Virus record (IMG/VR): IMGVR_UViG_3300018466_000003
Location: 1 to 49,179 of that record
From: a virus
DNA: 49,179 nt
Strand: one strand, 5' to 3'
The notes below the pieces were generated by a model. The model did no database searches, was not told the DNA's origin, and worked only from the letters and a program-made list of their open reading frames with translations. The position numbers and the translations under genes are program-made. Shown here in pieces: positions 23,812-31,051 of the stretch. Within the stretch, counting starts at the first letter, position 1. Every line of letters starts with the position of its first letter.

Positions 23812-24222
23812 TCACACCCGCGCCAGAGCGTGCCGCCGTCGCGTGCGCTCGACTGCGCGCCGACGGGGCAACGCCCGGTCGTACTGAACGATCATCTCAA
23901 TGAACCGGCGATCAACCGGCAACGGACCCAACTCCGCACGCGCGGTCGCGTCGCGTGACGCGACCGCCACACGTGCGAAGAACTCCACCGGATTCGCGTC
24001 GTATTCGCCGCAGAACGTGACGACCAAGCTGATCGACGGCTTCGCTTCGCCGGACTCGTACCGGGACATCTGGTTGCGCAGCACACCATGCGTGCGCGCC
24101 ACGTCGATCTGCGTCTTACCCGCGTGCAACCGCAACTGACGCAGCATCTGGCCCAGCACCACGCAGTAGGGCAGCGCGTCACCATCCGGTGCGGCCCACC
24201 ATTTCGCGTGCGTCGTCATCAA
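23812..24222 (-). CDS. XRE-family transcriptional regulator
   Basis: Encodes 136 aa from ATG 24222 (a second ATG follows at once), with GAGAGGAAGAG upstream. Residues ~22-80 are a Cro/C1-type HTH: LGQMLRQLRLHAGKTQIDVARTHGVLRNQMSRYESGEAKPSI then SLVVTFCGEYDANPVEFF. The C-terminal ~50 residues are Arg-rich and carry no peptidase or ligand domain. Last gene of a four-gene leftward operon that ends at a strong terminator. Confidence 0.8.
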   Translation of the reverse strand: MMTTHAKWWAAPDGDALPYCVVLGQMLRQLRLHAGKTQIDVARTHGVLRNQMSRYESGEAKPSISLVVTFCGEYDANPVEFFARVAVASRDATARAELGPLPVDRRFIEMIVQYDRALPRRRAVERTRRRHALARV

Positions 24223-24635
24223 CTCTTCCTCTCAGTCGGATCATGGTCTTCGGCGGCCGGTCCATCCGGGACAGCGTCCGGCAGCTGGTAGAGATCGACG
24301 TACGGCAACGGCAAGCCCAACTCCTTTGCCTCATCACGCAACAGGCGCTCACCGGTGCCGTGGACACGCTCGATCTCGGCGCGGATCACACGGACGGCGT
24401 GCGCCGCACCGCGACGCGTCAGCAGGTACCCGACGCTGCGATCACGCGGGCCCTTCAAGGTGAGTAGCTCGAAGTGCAACAGGTTCGCGATGATCAGCCA
24501 CACCGTCGGCAACGGCACCTTCCCGCCCAGTTGCGGAAACAGGTCCTGCACCGGGTGCAACGCACCCTTCGCGTTGCACAGCACCAGCAACACCAGCGCC
24601 CGCTGACGCGACGTCGGCAACCCGTCACCAGCCAT
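24219..24635 (-). CDS. Winged-helix (PadR/MarR-like) protein
   Basis: Encodes 138 aa from ATG 24635. The N-terminal ~85 residues read as a winged helix: TSRQRALVLLVLCNAKGALHPVQ, LFPQLGGKVPLPTVWLIIANLLHFELLTL, GYLLTRRGAAHA. A helical C-terminal part follows (VIRAEIERVHGTGERLLRDEAKELGLPLP). It overlaps both neighbours by a few bases, so all are co-translated. Likely a DNA binder; target unknown. Confidence 0.6.
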   Translation of the reverse strand: MAGDGLPTSRQRALVLLVLCNAKGALHPVQDLFPQLGGKVPLPTVWLIIANLLHFELLTLKGPRDRSVGYLLTRRGAAHAVRVIRAEIERVHGTGERLLRDEAKELGLPLPYVDLYQLPDAVPDGPAAEDHDPTERKS

Positions 24636-25131
24636 CGACGCCACCGCCGGTAGCGGGACGCTCAGACGACGCCACAGGCCTACGCGACAGCGCGACCGTC
24701 CCCGTGTCCGTGATCCAGTACCCAGCACCGGCGCCCTGCACAGCGAAGTCGATCAGGCCCAACCGGATGAGTTCCTTCAGCGCCAACGTCACCTCCTCCG
24801 GCGCGCCCCGCTCAACAAGGGAGCTAAGCGGCACCCGATGATCCGGGCTGGACCCCTCCAGCGTCGACAGAATCCCGGCGCCGTGAACGTCCACCGCAGA
24901 CAGCCGGGCTACCGCATCGGCCCGCAACCCTTGTGCAACCCGTTCGAGGTCCTCCACCAGTGACAGCTGATTGACCGCGCTCATCCCCGCATACGGGTCG
25001 CCGTTGAGCATGCGCTGTAGCCCGTTGTTGTAGTTCGCGAAGCGCTGGTTGATCTGCCTCATGGTCCCGAGAGCAGCGCGGTTCGCCGAAGCTCTGTCGC
25101 TGGTGCTCTCCCAGTCAGTGTCGTCACTCAT
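24625..25131 (-). CDS. Coiled-coil plus winged-helix protein
   Basis: Encodes 168 aa from ATG 25131. Residues 1-~85 are helical (SDRASANRAALGTMRQINQRFANYNNGLQRML; NQLSLVEDLERVAQGLRAD). Residues ~95-155 suggest a winged helix (VPLSSLVERGAPEEVTLALKELIRLGLIDFAVQGAGAGYWITDTGTVAL). It overlaps the next gene by 11 bases. It may pair with the winged-helix protein encoded downstream. Confidence 0.55.
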   Translation of the reverse strand: MSDDTDWESTSDRASANRAALGTMRQINQRFANYNNGLQRMLNGDPYAGMSAVNQLSLVEDLERVAQGLRADAVARLSAVDVHGAGILSTLEGSSPDHRVPLSSLVERGAPEEVTLALKELIRLGLIDFAVQGAGAGYWITDTGTVALSRRPVASSERPATGGGVDGW

Positions 25132-25286
25132 GGGAGCCACCTGGCCCGACGCCTACGCCCGAACGCCCCTGACCTGTTGTAGCGCGAGAGAGCAGCGTTC
25201 CCGAGCCTTATCCGAACTGCGATGACGCTCAGCCCTACGACCCCGGTGACGAACACCGTCGTTGCGATCACTTGCACATCGATCAC
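25128..25286 (-). CDS. Small membrane protein leading the XRE operon
   Basis: Encodes 52 aa from GTG 25286, or 49 aa from GTG 25277, which is better spaced from GGGAAGGG. One hydrophobic helix (VIATTVFVTGVVGLSVIAVRI) is followed by a basic tail (RYNRSGAFGRRRRARWLP). Its TGA overlaps the next ATG (ATGA). It gives a membrane component to an otherwise DNA-binding operon. Confidence 0.55.
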   Translation of the reverse strand: MIDVQVIATTVFVTGVVGLSVIAVRIRLGNAALSRYNRSGAFGRRRRARWLP

Positions 25287-25396
25287 CCTTCCCACCGACT
25301 AGGGCCGATGGGGTTCAACGGGGTGCGCGAAGACGCCCCCGCGTCGGGTGCGCGACGACGCTCCCGGTCACCTCACCAGCGTGAACCCACTATGCC

Positions 25397-25455
25397 CTGT
25401 ACCGTACAGAGTTGCATTGTCTGATCGGGTGAAGGTTCAGGAATCGGGTACAACG
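25397..25455. promoter_or_regulatory. Operator/promoter region of the DUF5753 regulator
   Basis: The divergent gap 25287-25481 contains the perfect palindrome CTGTACCGTACAG at 25397-25409, the 11-mer TGATCGGGTGA at 25422-25432 (also at 21547-21557) and GAATCGGGTACAACG at 25441-25455. The last matches 14 of 15 bases at 28796-28810 in the operator before the excisionase-like gene. GTAC-containing half-sites seem to be the common element. Autoregulation by the XRE-DUF5753 protein is the simplest reading, but untested. Confidence 0.45.
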
Positions 25456-25481
25456 CAGGGTGGTCGATTAGGGTGACTGGT

Positions 25482-26354
25482 ATGGCTGATGGCACACCAC
25501 GGGCGCGACGGCGGATTGGGCGCCTCGTGGAGACGTACATCCCGAAGGGGATGACACACCAAGCTCTTGCGGACGCCATCGGCGTACGGCGCCAGACAAT
25601 CTCGCGGATCATCAGCGGTGAAACTCTCGTGCAGTGGCCGACCATCGCCGCTGCACTCCTAGAACTGAGTGCACCGTACGAGGTGATCCGGCAAGCGAAG
25701 CTCGAACACGAGAACGCGGCAATCACTTTCGCGACGATCGAGCACGCACGCGACTTGAAACCGAAGTATCGCAACTTCCGTGCCGATGAAGGCGAAGCGT
25801 GGCAGGAACGCACGTTTGACCCGTCACTGATCACCGGTCTGGCGCAGTCAGAAGAGTACGCGTTGCATTGCGCCCGTGCCGCGTGGCGACGCATCGAAGG
25901 TGAAACGTGGAACGAAAAGGCGTCCGCCGAGCGCCGAAACCGGCAAGCGATCCTGTACCGCGAAAAGGCCCCGCTCAAGCTGCACGCGCTCATCGAAGAG
26001 AACGCGCTGTACCGCATCGTCGGAAGCGCACAGGTCACGCGTGACGCACTCGACTACCTGCTACGCCTGGTCAGCGACCAGGACAACGTCTCGGTACAGG
26101 TCGTACCACGGGACGTGCCCGCGTTCGGCGCGTACAACCCGATCGTCCTGCTGGACTTCGACGACCCCCAAGAACCTCTCGGCGTGTTCATTGAAGGTTG
26201 GTCGGGGATCGACCAAATCGACCCGGCCAACGCCAAGGAAATGGATGTCCTGCGGAACGTCTGGGATGACGTGGCAGGGATCGCATTGAGCGCGGACGAC
26301 TCAATGCGAGCGATCGAAAAGGCAAGGGACAAGGTGAGCAAGCTATGCATCTGA
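25482..26354 (+). CDS. XRE regulator with DUF5753 domain (WhiJ/Scr1-type)
   Basis: Encodes 290 aa from ATG 25482; a GTG at 25473 would add three residues but has no spaced ribosome site, whereas AGGG lies eight bases before the ATG. Residues ~20-75 are an HTH (GMTHQALADAIGVRRQTISRIISGETLVQWPTIAAALLEL). Residues ~95-275 match DUF5753: FDPSLITGLAQSEEYA, RRNRQAILYREKAPLKLHALIEENALYRIVG, DNVSVQVVP. In Streptomyces this family (WhiJ-like, Scr1) pairs with small DUF397 proteins and controls development or acts as a TA-like module. A DUF397 gene overlaps its stop here. Such pairs are normally chromosomal. Confidence 0.85.
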   Translation: MADGTPRARRRIGRLVETYIPKGMTHQALADAIGVRRQTISRIISGETLVQWPTIAAALLELSAPYEVIRQAKLEHENAAITFATIEHARDLKPKYRNFRADEGEAWQERTFDPSLITGLAQSEEYALHCARAAWRRIEGETWNEKASAERRNRQAILYREKAPLKLHALIEENALYRIVGSAQVTRDALDYLLRLVSDQDNVSVQVVPRDVPAFGAYNPIVLLDFDDPQEPLGVFIEGWSGIDQIDPANAKEMDVLRNVWDDVAGIALSADDSMRAIEKARDKVSKLCI

Positions 26355-26524
26355 CAGGCCCCGCATGGCGCAAGAGCAGGCGGAGCAGCACGGACGCACA
26401 GTGCGTCCTGGTCCACAGTTCGCTGACGCTAGCGGGCGACACCAAGGACCCGGAAGGGAATTCCATCCCGATCACGCCCGAGTTCATGCGCGCGGTCAAG
26501 GCGGGTCAGTTCGACCCCCGATAG
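26345..26524 (+). CDS. DUF397-like partner protein
   Basis: Encodes 59 aa from ATG 26345, overlapping the upstream stop by 10 bases. The sequence follows DUF397: AWRKSRRSSTDAQCVLVHSS (usual W-x-KSS-x-S...CVEVA), AGDTKDPEGNSIPIT (usual RDSKDPxGPxLxF) and FMRAVKAGQFD. These proteins are the expected partners of XRE-DUF5753 regulators and are thought to antagonise or modulate them. A strong terminator follows at 26541. The tight overlap supports joint function. Confidence 0.8.
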   Translation: MHLTGPAWRKSRRSSTDAQCVLVHSSLTLAGDTKDPEGNSIPITPEFMRAVKAGQFDPR

Positions 26525-26540
26525 GGACACGCTAGATAGG

Positions 26541-26577
26541 ACGGCCCCCCGGTCACTCACGTTGACCGGGGGGCCGT
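26541..26577 (+). terminator. Terminator after the DUF397 gene
   Basis: Fifteen-bp perfect GC-rich stem (arms 26541-26555 and 26563-26577), 7-nt loop, then TTTG on the + strand. Closes the DUF5753/DUF397 operon. Confidence 0.8.
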
Positions 26578-26644
26578 TTGAATCCTAAGGGGCCACGGTC
26601 AGACCACGCACCGCGCGACGGCCCAGCACCGTAGGCTGAAACAG

Positions 26645-26685
26645 CACGGGACCCGAGGAACGCACCCCGTTCCTCGGGTCCCGTG
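26645..26685. terminator. Terminator between convergent genes
   Basis: Eighteen-bp perfect stem (26645-26662 with 26668-26685), 5-nt loop. It lies 13 bp beyond the stop of the leftward gene at 26699-26890; reading leftward, GCTGTTTCAG follows. Probably serves the leftward gene, with a second barrier for rightward transcripts. Confidence 0.75.
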
Positions 26686-26698
26686 TCCATCTGTGGCA

Positions 26699-26890
26699 CT
26701 ACGCGGCGGTGATCATCGCCACGTCGCCGATCTCGCGCCGGTCGATCTCGCAGCGCCACGCCAACACCAGCGTCACCAGCTCATCGTCTGCCTCCTCCGG
26801 CGTCAGCAGCACGACCGCCGCGCCCAGCCGATCAAGCAACCGGTCATCAGCTGTCGACGCGCACTCGTCAGGGTCCCCGTAGAGATCCAT
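26699..26890 (-). CDS. Small acidic protein next to attP
   Basis: Encodes 63 aa from ATG 26890, with GGAGGAG nine bases upstream: MDLYGDPDECASTADDRLLD then RLGAAVVLLTPEEADDELVTLVLAWRCEIDRREIG. Short acidic proteins with DDxLLDxLG...DDxLxxxLxxWRxEID are widespread in actinophages, often beside integrases. Function unknown; a role as recombination directionality or integrase partner cannot be excluded. It is divergent from the integrase across the attP candidate. Confidence 0.65.
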   Translation of the reverse strand: MDLYGDPDECASTADDRLLDRLGAAVVLLTPEEADDELVTLVLAWRCEIDRREIGDVAMITAA

Positions 26891-26961
26891 CGGACTCACC
26901 TCCTCCCCGCCGGTAGCCACGCTGACCACCCGCAGCGAAGGGTTCGAGCCGCTGACCAGCG

Positions 26962-26979
26962 GCGTTACACCGGTAACGC
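26962..26979. promoter_or_regulatory. Short dyad upstream of integrase
   Basis: GCGTTAC-ACCG-GTAACGC, a 7-bp stem with a 4-bp centre, in the gap between the acidic gene and the attP candidate. It could be an operator for either divergent gene. Confidence 0.35.
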
Positions 26980-27025
26980 GGTCGCCCCGCCGCGCGATAC
27001 AGGCCAGCGAAGCTGACCCAACGAG

Positions 27026-27075
27026 GTGCATTACAACCCGGTAGTGGTCTTGCCCACTCGGCGGTTGTAATGCAC
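27026..27075. other. Candidate attP site of the serine integrase
   Basis: A 50-bp imperfect inverted repeat: arms GTGCATTACAACC (27026-27038) and GGTTGTAATGCAC (27063-27075) are perfectly complementary, and an inner AGTGG-x-C / G-x-CCACT pair adds symmetry. The exact centre is TT at 27050-27051. Length, symmetry and position 20 bp before the integrase start match attP sites of large serine integrases, in which the enzyme dimer binds each half and exchanges at a central dinucleotide. No competing long dyad is seen nearby. Confidence 0.7.
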
Positions 27076-27094
27076 ATGGAGGAGTATCCGCGCC

Positions 27095-28693
27095 ATGGGC
27101 ACCACCACCGCCGTCCGCGCCGTCATCTACCTGCGACTTTCCGATCTGCGACTGATCGAACCTGGGCCCGACGGGATCGAGAAAGCGTTCTGCGCGCGTG
27201 AGAAGGATCTGCGCGAACTGGCCAAGCGTGTAGGCGCGACGGTCGTCAAGGTCATCCGTGAGAACGACCTCCGTTCCCGTGGCAAGGGACGGCAACAGGG
27301 CGTGTCCGCGTTCAAGCGCAAGAAGATCACCTTGCCGGACGGGCGCGAGACGTGGCGCGTGATCCGCAAGGGCTTCGATGAGATCCTCCGGGACCTGTGG
27401 GTGGGCACCGTGACGTTGCTGCTCACCGAAGACCTGGACCGGATGGTGCGTGACCCGCGTGACCTCGAAGACCTGATCGAGGTAGCGGAACGGCGTGGCA
27501 TTAGTGCCCGGTCGCTGAGCGGAAGCCTCACTCTCACGAACGGCGGCACCGATTCTGAGATCACCATGGCGCGCATCATGGTGACGATGGCAAACAAGTC
27601 GAGCCGCGACACGGCGCGGCGTGTATCTGAGGCGCGGCGGCGCGCGGCAGAGAACAACCAGCCGACCGGCGGGGGCCGCAAGTTCGGGTTCGAGATCGAC
27701 GGCATGACCCCCATTCCCGCCGAAGCCGCCGTTGTCCTGGACTGCTCGACGCGTGTCCTGCAAATCGACGCTAAGGCGAAAGAGAAGAACCCCAACACGA
27801 CGAAGCTCACTTCGCTCCGGTCGTTGGCGTTGGAACTCCGCGCGGGTGACGTACCGACTGTGACCGGTGCGCAATGGTCAGCCGAGACGCTGCGGGACAT
27901 TCTGCTCCGTCCGCGCAACGCCGGAATCACCGTCCACCTTGGCGAGGAACTAGGACGTTTCACGTCGGACCCGATCGTCCCCGAAGACATCTATCGCGCT
28001 GTTGTCGCGTTGCTGACCGATCCGTCCCGCACGACCGGTTCCGGACCGGCGGCGAAATGGCAGGGCTCCGGCGTGTACCTGTGTGGCCGGTGCGATGACG
28101 GCGAGACGTACATGGAAGCGACCGGCGGCGGCACCGCTTGTGTCCCGTACTACCGGTGCGAGGGACACAACCACGTCCGCCGGACGTCTTCCTACGTTGA
28201 CGAGATGGTGTCTGCCGCCGTGGTCGCGCGGTTGTCCCGCGCGGACGCGGTCGACTTGATTCCGACCGTGGACGTACCCGACGTAGACGTGCCCGGATTG
28301 CAGGCTGAGAGCGCCCGTATCCGCGCAAGCTTGAAGAGCTTGGGCGGAATGCTGGTGCGGGGCCTCATCGATGAGGACCAGCTTCTGGACGCCACCCAGG
28401 TAGGGCGTAAGCGGCTTGCTGAGATCAAAGATCTGCTCGACGTGACGATCGTGGAATCGCCCCTCGCGCCGCTGATCGGCGTTGACGACGTGGCGGCCGA
28501 ATGGGCAAAGCAGCCGGTGCACATCCGGCGCGAGATCATCAGCACCCTGTTCGTGGTGAAGATCCTGCCGACCGTGAAGGGTGCCAAGTTCGTGCCGGGC
28601 ACCCGGTTCTCGCGGTCGTCGGTGGTGATCGAGCCGAAGCCCGCGCCGGTGTGCGTGACGGCGCCGGTGGAGACGCTGCCCGCCGCCGCGTAG
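27095..28693 (+). CDS. Large serine integrase
   Basis: Encodes 532 aa; ATG 27095 is preceded by GGAGGAG. Residues 8-~165 are the resolvase catalytic domain: AVIYLRLSDL carries the nucleophile Ser16, and LLLTEDLDRMVRDPRDLEDLI matches the LDRLxRD block. A recombinase domain follows (GRKFGFEIDGMTPIPAEAAVV; WSAETLRDILLRPRNAG). A zinc ribbon has Cys330, Cys333, Cys349 and Cys355, and a coiled coil lies near residues 405-445. It inserts phage DNA into a host attB site without host factors; excision needs a directionality factor. A terminator follows at 28701. Confidence 0.95.
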   Translation: MGTTTAVRAVIYLRLSDLRLIEPGPDGIEKAFCAREKDLRELAKRVGATVVKVIRENDLRSRGKGRQQGVSAFKRKKITLPDGRETWRVIRKGFDEILRDLWVGTVTLLLTEDLDRMVRDPRDLEDLIEVAERRGISARSLSGSLTLTNGGTDSEITMARIMVTMANKSSRDTARRVSEARRRAAENNQPTGGGRKFGFEIDGMTPIPAEAAVVLDCSTRVLQIDAKAKEKNPNTTKLTSLRSLALELRAGDVPTVTGAQWSAETLRDILLRPRNAGITVHLGEELGRFTSDPIVPEDIYRAVVALLTDPSRTTGSGPAAKWQGSGVYLCGRCDDGETYMEATGGGTACVPYYRCEGHNHVRRTSSYVDEMVSAAVVARLSRADAVDLIPTVDVPDVDVPGLQAESARIRASLKSLGGMLVRGLIDEDQLLDATQVGRKRLAEIKDLLDVTIVESPLAPLIGVDDVAAEWAKQPVHIRREIISTLFVVKILPTVKGAKFVPGTRFSRSSVVIEPKPAPVCVTAPVETLPAAA

Positions 28694-28700
28694 CCCACCT

Positions 28701-28743
28701 CACAGGGACCCCCACCTGGTCATCCGGGTTGGGGGTCCCTGTG
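28701..28743 (+). terminator. Terminator after integrase
   Basis: Fourteen-bp perfect stem (arms 28701-28714 and 28730-28743) plus inner pairs, followed by GTGTAACG. Closes the integrase transcript. Confidence 0.7.
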
Positions 28744-28783
28744 TGTAACGGCGTGGCTCGCACCGGCGATCAGATCATCGTGT

Positions 28784-28812
28784 AACGTCGTACCCGAATC
28801 AGGTACAACGTT
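28784..28812. promoter_or_regulatory. Palindromic operator before the 28.8 kb operon
   Basis: Arms AACGT-c-GTACC (28784-28794) and GGTAC-a-ACGTT (28802-28812) surround a 7-bp centre, ten of eleven positions complementary. The right half repeats almost exactly at 25441-25455. It sits 26 bp before the GTG of the excisionase-like gene, where a repressor would block the promoter of the whole rightward operon. Confidence 0.6.
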
Positions 28813-28837
28813 CGAGAGTCAAGGGAGTGTGATCACA

Positions 28838-29512
28838 GTGGGAGTACTCGACCGGCGCGACGTCGCACGGTTGCGCGGCGTCAAGGCGGGCACGATCAAG
28901 GCCTACCAGCAGCGCTACCCCGAGGGGCACCCGTACGCGTTCCCCGTGCCGGACGACACGAAGAACGGTGGCCCCGTGTGGGATGAGTCGCGCGCCGACG
29001 AACTGCGCGCGTGGCAGGGTCGCGGACGCGGCACCGGCGGCGGCCGTCGGCGCAAGACGTCCGCCGGTGACACCCCCGCAACGGGCGCTGTGGCGCACGC
29101 TGCGCCCTCCACCCGTGAGGCGCAGCACGCACCGGCGCCGGTGACCGTGGACGTACCCGGCGCGTTCCACACGTTCCTATCCGGCACGGGCGGCGCACAG
29201 GGTGAGGACGGAGAGACGCCGTTTTTCTTGGCGTACTGCACCGCTAGGCGGGTGGCGCGGGGGCGTGGCTACACGCTGCGTCTGACGGTCCCGGCGTCCG
29301 ACGCGCGGGAAGTTCTAGGGGACTTGATCGTCTACGCGGAAGCGTGCATCAGCGCCAATCAGGACCAGGTGCACGAACCGGGCGCACGCTCCGAACTTGC
29401 CGCCGCCCATAAGGTTCTGGACCGGTGTCTGACGGCACAGCGCGGCTTGCTGCGCCGTTCTCGCACTCCCGCAAGGGGCGCTGAGTCGCACGCTGACGCG
29501 TCGAGCGGGTGA
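28838..29512 (+). CDS. Excisionase-like HTH protein
   Basis: Encodes 224 aa from GTG 28838, chosen because AAGGGAG lies ten bases upstream; GTG 28829 is too close to it. Residues 1-~65 are a MerR/excisionase-like winged helix: VLDRRDVARLRGVKAGTIKAYQQRYP, then FPVPDDTKNGGPVWDESRADELRAWQGRGRG. A Pro/Ala linker leads to a helical C-terminal domain. Small MerR-like proteins next to serine integrases sometimes act as recombination directionality factors, so this is a candidate, but it could equally be the operon regulator. Confidence 0.6.
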   Translation: MGVLDRRDVARLRGVKAGTIKAYQQRYPEGHPYAFPVPDDTKNGGPVWDESRADELRAWQGRGRGTGGGRRRKTSAGDTPATGAVAHAAPSTREAQHAPAPVTVDVPGAFHTFLSGTGGAQGEDGETPFFLAYCTARRVARGRGYTLRLTVPASDAREVLGDLIVYAEACISANQDQVHEPGARSELAAAHKVLDRCLTAQRGLLRRSRTPARGAESHADASSG

Positions 29513-29607
29513 TCGGCCACGCACGCACCTACGCGGCGGCCGGTGAGTTGCTTGCACAGCACCACGGACTGACGAACTACACCGTTGATGTCGATCACGA
29601 AAAGTGA
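29509..29607 (+). CDS. Small hypothetical protein
   Basis: Encodes 32 aa from GTG 29509, overlapping the preceding stop (GTGA): MIGHARTYAAAGELLAQHHG then LTNYTVDVDHEK. It fills the gap before the next ribosome site with no stop and a protein-like composition. Function unknown. Confidence 0.4.
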   Translation: MIGHARTYAAAGELLAQHHGLTNYTVDVDHEK

Positions 29608-29622
29608 GGGAGATCCCCAACC

Positions 29623-30522
29623 ATGTCTAGCAACTATCGCGAGATCACCGAACAGGAGCGCGAACTCCTCCGGGACCACGCGCAGAAGTTCGGGGCAGAG
29701 TACGGCGGCGGCACCGTGACGTCTGAGGCGTACAAGACTGGCACCCACGCCGATGCGATTGAGTTTGCCCTCGATCTGCCGCAGGAGTTCGCCGGGGGAC
29801 GCGCTGAGGTGAGAGCCGTCGACGGCGTCATCACCGTGCGGATGCGCGCCGAACAGCAGCCGCACAAGATCGAAGACATCGAAGCGGCACGCGTGCTCAA
29901 CGCGGCGCGAGTACAGCTCGACACCATCGGCTCCCGCTCCCGGCCGTTCTATGTGCGGCCCACGTACATGAACCCGGTGAAAGATCTCCTCTCGCGTGCG
30001 CTGATCACGTTGTGCGGCGACGAGGACCGGGCGCAGCAAGTGTATGAACGGCTGCTGAACGGCGCCGACGTCGCCGACGCGTTGGCAGACGCACGCCGAC
30101 AGTGGATCACGGACGAGTTCGACGACACTCTGACGTTCGGTCAAGATGACCGGGGCGGCTTTGTCGCCGCTGACGATGTCTGCCGCTACGAGGTATGGGA
30201 AAGCTCCGAATCCGGGTGGACTCTGCGCGTGAGTCAACTCGCGGACAACGGTGACACGGTCAAGCGGGCAGCGCTGTACGCGCTGCCCTGCATGTTCACT
30301 GCCGAACTCGTCGCCCGCGCTTACAGCGCATCCCCAGACCTGTCTCTTAACCGTGAGGGAATGCTCGGCACTGCACGTGACCGGGCGCTGGCCGCGATCG
30401 AGCGCCACAAGTGCCACGGGTGCGCGCGTGACGCGCACAGCGTCGGCCACGTCCCGAACTGTCCACAAGCGACCGACAGCGCCGACTACACCGGGCGCGT
30501 GACCGAGGAGGTACAGGCATGA
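29623..30522 (+). CDS. Hypothetical protein with C-terminal zinc cluster
   Basis: Encodes 299 aa from ATG 29623, with AGGGAGA upstream. A helical start (EITEQERELLRDHAQKFGAEY), a beta-rich middle (DAIEFALDLPQEFAGGRAEVRAVDGVITVRM) and a helical PVKDLLSRALITLCGDEDRAQQVYERLL segment are visible. Near the end, CHGCARDAHSVGHVPNCP gives Cys-x2-Cys...His...Cys. No known family recognised. It is the largest unknown gene of this operon. Confidence 0.6.
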   Translation: MSSNYREITEQERELLRDHAQKFGAEYGGGTVTSEAYKTGTHADAIEFALDLPQEFAGGRAEVRAVDGVITVRMRAEQQPHKIEDIEAARVLNAARVQLDTIGSRSRPFYVRPTYMNPVKDLLSRALITLCGDEDRAQQVYERLLNGADVADALADARRQWITDEFDDTLTFGQDDRGGFVAADDVCRYEVWESSESGWTLRVSQLADNGDTVKRAALYALPCMFTAELVARAYSASPDLSLNREGMLGTARDRALAAIERHKCHGCARDAHSVGHVPNCPQATDSADYTGRVTEEVQA

Positions 30523-30842
30523 CGCCGCAACAGGTCCGCGCGTACGTCGCCGAGTACCGCAGGCTGGCCGGTCTGGTGCGCGGCATTCGGGCCCGTCAAC
30601 TGGCCTACCGGGGTCAGCGCAGTTCGAGCACGATCATGGGTCACGTCAACGAGATGATCGAGATTCAGGACCGGCTGAAGAGCGCGGGTCACACGAAGAT
30701 CGAGGGCATGTTGCGCACGTGGCATGAGGAACTACAACGCGCCGTTCGCTACTCCAACAGCTCGCACGAGGAGAAGAGTCACCGCGCGATCGCGCGTGAG
30801 GCAAGCCGTTCTATCAACAAGGCTCTGGAGATGATCAAGTGA
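30519..30842 (+). CDS. Helical hypothetical protein
   Basis: Encodes 107 aa from ATG 30519, overlapping the previous stop (ATGA). Nearly all helix, with heptad-like spacing (VRAYVAEYRRLAGLVRGIRARQ; HVNEMIEIQDRLKSAG; LRTWHEELQRAVRYS). Likely a coiled-coil partner of a neighbour. Confidence 0.55.
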   Translation: MTPQQVRAYVAEYRRLAGLVRGIRARQLAYRGQRSSSTIMGHVNEMIEIQDRLKSAGHTKIEGMLRTWHEELQRAVRYSNSSHEEKSHRAIAREASRSINKALEMIK

Positions 30843-31051
30843 CTCCGAAGCCTATGAGGGTCGCCGTCACGGTGATCGTTGAGCTTGCGGACCCATCCCA
30901 GTGGACGCGCGCGTTCGGAGTGGAGGGTCACGCTGCGATCCGTGAGGACGTCAAGCGGTACGTCGCGAACGGCGTCGACGGCGTCTTCGGCAACGGTGAG
31001 GTCGAGGCCGAGGTGTACCTGAAGAACAACAGCCGAAACGAAAGCGAGTGA
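30839..31051 (+). CDS. Hypothetical protein
   Basis: Encodes 70 aa from GTG 30839 (overlap GTGA). A strand-helix-strand layout (MRVAVTVIVELADPSQW; AAIREDVKRYVANGVDGVFG; EVEAEVYLKNN) suggests a small ferredoxin-like fold. Function unknown. Confidence 0.55.
   Translation: MTPKPMRVAVTVIVELADPSQWTRAFGVEGHAAIREDVKRYVANGVDGVFGNGEVEAEVYLKNNSRNESE

Noticed and set aside
25482-26524. Labelling the DUF5753/DUF397 pair as a toxin-antitoxin system
   Set aside because: No toxin fold is visible; related pairs are mainly regulatory, so only the family relationship is claimed.
26699-27874. Long leftward open frame running through attP and the integrase
   Set aside because: Only its last 63 codons (from 26890) look like a gene; the rest is antisense to the integrase catalytic domain and crosses the attP dyad.
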